From Saccharum officinarum (taxonomy: Eukaryota > Streptophyta > Magnoliopsida > Poales > Poaceae), in NCBI GenBank assembly GCA_020631735.1, contig CM036179.1, positions 25,473,063-25,537,062 of the forward strand: 64,000 nucleotides of DNA, written 5' to 3'. Below, one piece after another: positions 57,483 to 64,000 of the stretch. The notes beneath the pieces were generated by a model, which searched no databases, was not told where the DNA came from, and was given only the letters and a program-made list of their open reading frames with translations. Positions within the stretch are counted from its first letter, which is position 1. Each line of letters opens with the position of its first letter. The position numbers and the translations under genes were made by a program.

Positions 57483-60400
57483 TATTGCCTCCTCCCGCAC
57501 TTACCTCGAACGAAGAGAGATCAAAACAGAATCAATTGTTTTCTTTTCTTTTTCTTGTTCTTGGGTTGGTGTGCGTTTGCCTTGGTGGTGTTGGTGATAG
57601 TGATACTACAAGAGGAGGAAGGAGAGGTGCAGATACGGGACAAGAGAAACGATGGGAAATAAAAACTGGAGAGGGTAGTTGGCGAGAGAGAATCGGAAGG
57701 GCAGGAGCTCGGTCAGAGGCGTGGAGTGAAGGAGAGGCACGTCACGGGGCCCTGCCTTTTGTTCCCATCCCATCCCCATGGCCACCGCTTGGTCTCTTGG
57801 TGCACGCAGCAGTCCACTGTCCACGCCTCTCCCGGATCTCCTGTGTCTAAATTTAGCCGGCGATATCCCATTGATTGATCTCAGAAATTTTGATTCTGCT
57901 GCTCCGGCGGTATTTGCATTACAGCGGCAACTGTCTTTGACTGCTTGCCTCCCTGCGGCTGCATGCCTGCATCTTCTCAGAATCTGCATCCTTCTTCGTT
58001 ACATTTTGTATAGAAAAAAAATAGGAAAATTATTCTGGATATTTGTTTGTTCATGGAAATATAATACTAAGTTTTACTCTCTCTGTCCTAAAATAAATAC
58101 ACATCTCGCTTTCCTAGGAGTTAACTTTTTAAAAGTTTAACCATATATATACAAAAGCGTACTAATATTCATGATGTAAAATAAATATCATTAGATTGAG
58201 TATGGAATATAGCCTCATAATAATCTTATTTGGAAATATAAATGTTGATACTATTTTTATGTTCCTTAACTTCTTGAAAAACAAAATTATGTTCGCTTGA
58301 ACTTATCTGCCAGAATCAGCCAGTCATTCAGCAGTGTTTTTCTCTCACAACAAATCAGCATCAGCATCAGCATCCGCCGCTTTTACAGCCAGCCGGGGAT
58401 TAATATCATTTGTTGCACCTGCTCCCTGAGGAGGGGGATGATCTTGATTTTTGTATTAATTTTGTTTCTGCCTACCGATCATACTGGACCTAATTATTAG
58501 GAGCGGAATTTGATGAATTAATTATAGAGATCTGTTCGTATCTATGTGTGTTGAAACTTTATTCTTACTATGTTAATTTGACAAATTGGATTGATTTTAT
58601 TTGATTAATAATAGAAACATATTAAAAGTCTACCCACATAAGATACAAGTATTCATTTTTAGTCCACTCAACCGTAGATTGCTAATTATATATGAAACCG
58701 AGTGTTAATGAAAAATATATATAATAAGAAAAGACACCGACGTAAGAGGAACCAAGCGTTTTTTCATAGAAGAAATAGACATCTAAATTTTAGTTGAAGA
58801 CAACTCAAAATACCTGACTGATTGCATACATGATGACACCTTCCATCCACTGGTTGAAGTAGGATTACTTTATAAAAAATATAAATAATTACACTTCTCC
58901 TATATTTCAAGTGCCTGAATTTTAAGATGATTTTAGACAACACTCTTATATAACAAACTAGTACAAAGTAAATTGTTACTTTTGTGATTTGTTATTTGTC
59001 TTTGTATCATAGCATACCAAATTCTTGTCTAACTAAATTATAAATTATTGATTGTCTTTGTGCCAACATGGATCATATTTTGTTGGGTTTGTGGTTTTGT
59101 CTAACGGGTTTTTATTTCAGAACCAAAAGTTGCAAATTATGCTTATATAAATTGCAGGGAACTAAAACTGCAATACATCCAACAGGCTGAAACATGAGCA
59201 TAGCCGATGCAACCGATCACATAGACCATGCAACAACTTGAACTAGTCTTCAATGAAATTTCACATTTGCTCACGCGCCGTAAGCCAAACAGGACTTGCA
59301 CACATTTGGGAGCACAAATATTTGCTACAAATTTTGCGACTTTTGGGTGAAATTATTTCAACTCTTCTATGTAAATATCAATTTGTTTGTATTTGAGTAA
59401 ACTAGTAATCTAGTATATCAGTTGATACTCCCGTATGGGCTACAATCTTAGAAGATATAATCTTATAAAATCATGAATTCATATTTTGATTTTTTAAATT
59501 TTTATCTTCTCAGATGCTACAGATTTTATTACTCTTAAGGTTAAACTCTTGTGCATATTGTACCTTATCAATTGTTCTTTTGTATTTTTGTTAAAAATAA
59601 GGATTTTAAGTCATAGATTGCACTCTTAAGTACCACTATAGCACAATGGTCATCTAAACTAACACCATTTTACTCAACATCGGTGACAAAGCTTGATGTC
59701 AGATTAACCTTAAAATATAAATATAAATATAAATATATTAATATTTAAGATTATAATTACCGTTTACTCTAAAAACTCTAAAAAAGAAGAAAGCATAGCC
59801 ACTTCTCTTGCATTGGCAGCAAACAATAGTTCAATTTAGCAACCAAATACTTAATCAATACCCTGCATCCAAAATACAATAAAGAAAATAAAATCGCATA
59901 CTCATCTCAATCCAATATTTACCCAAATCAACACCTAGCAACAACAACTCTAGAGGAGAAGGAGAACACCACTGCGGCAGTGTGCTGCAGCATCTTCAAT
60001 CGTGGTTGCTAGCAGCGTTGTAGAGCTTGAGTACCCCTATTGCTACTCGGTGAGCGTATCACAGAGGATCTAGATACCGTTGCTTGGAACCATACGATTG
60101 AACAAGTTAGACAGTGGATTGAAACAAGACATCTCACAAAATGAGTCGAGAGCCATATTTGGACCATGGTGCAATTTACTCTTTTTTATCTTATCCATAA
60201 ACCCTCTTGTTTAGTAAGAATATAATTGTAATCAACAATAACAAGAATGATGTCAATCAATGGCATGAGGGCGGCGATAAACCTAGTTGTTTAAATATCG
60301 ACATTTAGATTTGAAGAATTCAAAACTAGCAACGGGGACAAGAAGAAAATAAGCTCCTGGCGCTGAAAAGTACTTGCAATAGACAATATAAATAGAGTAC

Positions 60401-60716
60401 ATGGTGAGGCAAACTTACCTCATTTTCCTTTTTGTATGGTTATTGCACCATATGTGGCAGCCATATGAGAGTGAGAACGGAGGTGATATCAATGGCAAAA
60501 GAAAGATGCAATATACACATCTTACATACAAAATCCCTTTGTGTGGACTTATGAAGATTGGAGCTAGTGTTGTTGCACCTGAATAGAGACCGCTATTTTC
60601 ATTTCTACCATCTAGTTCTATGTATCTGGCCTCCTTAAGCTTGTAAAATTTGAAAAGTGTGTGTATACATATCGAGCTGATAATAATTTAAATGCTGATA
60701 CCAATATACAACTTTA
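57483..60716. other. CID gene upstream region and intergenic DNA
   Basis: The first 350 bp is the GC-rich upstream and 5' UTR part of the CID gene. At 58295-58400 there is a partial copy of the foldback MITE seen at 23176-23321 (AGTGTTTTTCTCTCACAACAAATCAGC). A Stowaway-like start without a matching end is at about 58080. The rest is AT-rich with no recognised gene. Confidence 0.55.
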
Positions 60717-60972
60717 GGGCCTATTTGTGTTAATTTTTTTGCTGGCTTTCTGCCAGTCAGAAGCTAAAAAAAAAAGCCTAGCCATTGAGCTGGTTTCTTA
60801 AAAAATGAACTAAAAATTAAGAAGCACATTGAGAAGAGCTTTTCTAGCTTTTAATTTGGTGTGCTAAGAGGCTAAAGTTTATTACAAAAGTCAATAACAA
60901 AAAAATCAACAATTAGAAGCCATAAGTCAGCTTTTAAGCTAAAAAAATTCTACAACTCAAACAAATAGACCT
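60717..60972. mobile_element. Tourist-like MITE (TSD TTA)
   Basis: The ends are GGGCCTATTTGTGTT and AACAAATAGACCT, flanked by TTA (60714-60716, 60973-60975). It is 256 bp, AT-rich and rich in AGCTTTT/AAAAGCT words. The TTA duplication fits PIF/Harbinger-type mobilisation. Confidence 0.82.
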
Positions 60973-61235
60973 TTAATATCGAAACCATTAACTTTAGCTT
61001 CTAAACATGACAATCACTCATGCGAGAGTTGTGCTATGAGACGTTACAAAGTTTATGGATGCAGCCAATCCGTGGTTGTCAAATTGAGCACGTGAGTGAA
61101 AAGGCAACGGCAGGGTAACCAGAGGCGTTCGACAAACCTTTTATTTTAAGGAGTATAAGGACAGGGCTTTCATTTTCAGCCGACTGTGGCCTGTTGTGGG
61201 ACACGAAAACGTGAACAGGGCAGGAACATATTGGG

Positions 61236-61328
61236 ATCTCGTTCGGCTGGCTGGTGGCTGGTGGCTGGTGCTGAATTGGTGTGAGAGAAAAACACTGCTG
61301 GCTGGCAGCCAGCTAGCCGAACGAGGCC
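61236..61328. mobile_element. Small MITE with CTCGTTCGGCTGGC inverted ends
   Basis: CTCGTTCGGCTGGC at the left is answered by GCCAGCTAGCCGAACGAG at the right. The core TGAATTGGTGTGAGAGAAAA is shared with 51715-51878. The target duplication could not be fixed. Confidence 0.75.
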
Positions 61329-61329
61329 G

Positions 61330-62060
61330 CATGCGTATTTTACTGCTTGCTGTAGTCTGTAGAGAACAGGCGTGGTCAACAATCTAATTAAACAGCGGAA
61401 TCAGTTAGCTATTCTTGATCCAACTGACGATTAGGGAGCTTCTAATAAAAGAATTAATTATGAAAAGTGCCGCATCAAAAAGTGGAAATAAAATTTCAGA
61501 GTTGAATGATGATCGGGAAAAAAACGAGTATTCTGTTAAAAAAAGGGAAAAACGAGTAGCAGGAGCAGCATCAAGAATAATATAGCGCCATTTGTATTCA
61601 TGAGAAGAGGAAAACGGTGTAAAGCTGTCATGAGTTACACGTGGACAGCAGCTGCTTAGTTAGCGCAGCGTGATCGACGGTAAGCCACGAACGCTAAGCT
61701 GCTAACTGACGCAACAAAAACCATGAAGACGATGCTCTTTATGCGATGATATGGAATGGATCCGGTTATGTTGGGCAGAGCCGCAGGGGCATGGTTATCT
61801 TGTTCTTATTCCCCAGTTGACTCAGCAATGCCACGATCACGACGGAGCTAGCTGAACTGAGCTGACCCAAGCACACAGCACACAACAGCCAGTGGAGAAT
61901 CTGCGGCAGAAAGATCGATGCTGAACTACGTGCTCATGTAGGGGTGTAATGGGAAAAGAGGATTAGCACTTGGGCCTGGGAATAGATTATATTCTTCCAA
62001 ACACCCAGCACCTTTATTCAACCCTATGGTACGGTTCCATATGCGTGGAAACGATTCGTG
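61330..62060. other. Intergenic, nothing recognised
   Basis: No ORF with known motifs, no repeat termini and no RNA gene could be supported here. Confidence 0.5.
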
Positions 62061-62064
62061 CATA

Positions 62065-62322
62065 CTCCCTTCATTCTAAATTATAAGGCATTCCAAGAAT
62101 CTTGAGAGTCAAAACATCTTAAGTTTGACCAAAATTATAGAAAAAATTACAAAAAATTATAACATCAAATAGGTATACTATGAAAATATAATTAATGAAG
62201 AATCTAATGGTACTTAATTGATGTCATAAATATTATTATCTTATCATATAAATTTGGTCAAACTTGAGATTCTTTGACTCTCCAAGATTCTTAGAATACC
62301 TTATAATTTGAGATGGAGGGAG
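62065..62322. mobile_element. Stowaway MITE, 258 bp
   Basis: The ends are CTCCCTTCATTCTAAATTAT and ATAATTTGAGATGGAGGGAG, flanked by TA. An inner inverted pair (TTCCAAGAATCTTGAGAGTC / GACTCTCCAAGATTCTTAGA) makes the element strongly palindromic. Confidence 0.9.
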
Positions 62323-62384
62323 TACTAACTACTCCTATCACGCTTGCTTCCTGCCGTATGATTCCGCTAAGTCTTCTGGGTAAC

Positions 62385-63930
62385 TGTCCAACGATCACCT
62401 AGCTAGATGTTGACACAAATTGTTCAAGTTGCAAATGAAGGATCACACACAAGTATCTAGAATGTTCAGGTCGCAAATGGATCGAAGAATGCAACGGATA
62501 ACTAACACGCTTTTGTGGTGAAGAGTGGCAAGATTTACGAGCAAACCAGCAAAGGATAGTTATGTGCTTTCGTGACGAAGAATGGCTAGTTTTAGGCAGA
62601 CTAGCAATGGAGACGTCGAACGCCCAGGAGGGACCCTGTCGGAGCAAGAACGTCAGCGAGTTGCCCTAGATTGGCCAACAAGCATAGAACGATGTCCTTG
62701 GTCATCGGATCAAGCTATGAAGAGCAACATGAAGGTTAGAAGAGATTATGAGAAAGGGAGATAGAGAGTAGATTGGTTTTTTGTTCCATTGTGTGTTGAA
62801 TACCTCAATCAGCCATGATTCCCTTATATTTATAATGAGAGAGTGGTCTTATCCCGTGCAAATCACGTCAAAAACAACTCAAATCTGAAATGGACAGCAA
62901 AAACCAGTCTGGGCCGATATTGACAACAAAAACCAGCCATGACCAGTACCAAAACCGACTTGTGCCGGTTCTGTAGGGCGAAACTTTTTTCAGGAGTGGG
63001 GTTTTCCCATCACTCCAAATTTGATGTTCTATATGCATTTCGATCATCTCGACGAGAGAGACACAATATGAAGTCCAATTTGCAATTTGAACAAGTTGAA
63101 AAAACATCCTAGACTGGTTTGTAAAACCGGCTCATGCCAATTTCTGCTGGCTGAAGCAAAATCTTTCCTAAAATTGTATTTTATTTGTTGCGCATTTTAA
63201 CACACATAGAGGCCAGTTTGGAAACCGGCTAGGAACGGATCACCTTCTTTTGACAATTTTGAATGTTATAACACTAGAGAAAACATGCCTACTGATACTA
63301 GGAGGTGTTGTTTGTTGCTTGTCCCTTTAGGGGTTGTCACACTTGTTATTGTTGTTTTGTTGTATTATCCGGTCTAAATTCTTTTTCTCTATTGAATATA
63401 ATCGACGGCTTTCCTGTTTGGTTTGTTTTTAAAAAAATGGTACTATAAGGTAAGCTTTATAATTGTATATGCGTTAACTATTCCTTGGCAACAACTAATG
63501 TTTCCGGATGATGGACCTGTTTGCTTTATGACTGGGGAAGGTTGCATGGCACATGTATCAGGCCCAGGCGTTGGATTTCATACCCGGGGTCTGGATGCAT
63601 GCCTGGCTAAACTTGCCTGGCCTAGGGTACGAAGCAAACAGCCAATAGTCAGTCGCAAGAAGATTAATGCTCCCTTCTCCCTCCGTGCCAAAAGAAGGTC
63701 GTTATGAGATATGTGCAGATTAAACTTTCTCAATTTTGATTAACTTTGTAGAAAATACATGTAACATTTAAATCTTCAAGTAAATTTATTATGAAAGTAT
63801 TTCGACGATCTATCTAATGATACTAATTACGTATTATAAATATTAATATTTTTTATATATAATTGGTCTAAGTTAAAAAAGTTATCTTCTCGGAAAGCGA
63901 GAATGACTTCTATATTGGGATAGAGTAGCA
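62385..63930. other. Intergenic with diffuse repeats
   Basis: At 62.4-62.6 kb two diverged segments share GCAAATG..GGAT and GTG(G/A)(T/C)GAAGA(G/A)TGGC words. At 62.88-63.24 kb the words CCAGT..GG and AAACCGGCT..TGCC recur four or five times, which recalls subterminal repeats of DNA transposons, but no end with a target duplication was found. A Stowaway-like start (CTCCCTCCGTGCCAAAAGAAG) is at about 63675. I recognise no gene. Confidence 0.5.
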
Positions 63931-63932
63931 AG

Positions 63933-63933
<1 letters not shown>

Positions 63934-64000
<67 letters not shown>
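63934..64000. repeat. (AT)n microsatellite at the right edge
   Basis: An almost pure AT dinucleotide run reaches nearly to the end of the window, so its full length is not known. Confidence 0.97.

Noticed and set aside
63272..63276. CACTA word as a possible transposon end
   Set aside because: The repeat words lie on the outer side of it, and I find no matching TAGTG end or 3-bp duplication.
1..64000. tRNA, rRNA, CRISPR or bacterial-type gene cluster
   Set aside because: None was seen. The only tRNA-like signal is the box B of the SINE in PEPC intron 6.

Overview
This window is nuclear DNA of a grass, most likely a panicoid such as sorghum, sugarcane or a close relative. The evidence is four plant genes with plant exon-intron structure, a GC-rich 5' end in each gene, and a dense set of grass-type transposons (Ty3/gypsy and copia LTRs, PIF/Harbinger, Stowaway, hAT and Mutator-type MITEs, an RTE-like LINE and a tRNA-derived SINE). 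I cannot name the species from sequence alone. No prokaryotic operon, CRISPR array or phage is present.

Layout. 1-14.45 kb is a nested transposon block. A decayed minus-strand gypsy element carries a 4.2-kb LTR-like insertion exactly in its protease active-site codons (1478-5692). A 6.6-kb PIF/Harbinger element sits in its 5' LTR (7647-14271, TTA target duplication). The LTR ends about 110 bp before the start codon of PEX7 (14566-15525, plus), an intronless gene for the peroxisomal PTS2 receptor. 15.9-32 kb is intergenic: an RTE-like LINE with a 17-bp target duplication, six-copy-family MITEs, a hAT MITE, two Mutator-like non-autonomous elements and several tandem duplications. 32391-39111 (plus) is a complete ten-exon plant-type phosphoenolpyruvate carboxylase gene of the C3/housekeeping type. 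39.6-45.5 kb holds another MITE, a copia LTR, a second long Del/Tekay-like LTR and a Mutator-like repeat. 46586-50356 (minus) is a complete 14-exon DMC1 meiotic recombinase gene whose last intron looks like a U12-type AT-AC intron. 52448-57482 (minus) is a ten-exon CID-type PAM2 plus two-RRM RNA-binding protein gene with an apparent frameshift in exon 1. From 57.5 kb to the end there are only MITEs and simple repeats.

The four genes are unrelated housekeeping or meiotic functions (peroxisome import, anaplerotic carbon fixation, meiotic strand exchange, mRNA/PABP-linked RNA binding). I see no functional cluster. I found no clear undescribed system. The most informative items are the AT-AC intron in DMC1, the nested insertions abutting PEX7, a six-copy MITE family with non-TWA 3-bp target duplications (one copy next to a splice donor), reciprocal empty sites in a tandem duplication, and the split reading frame of the CID gene with a sister exon fragment nearby.
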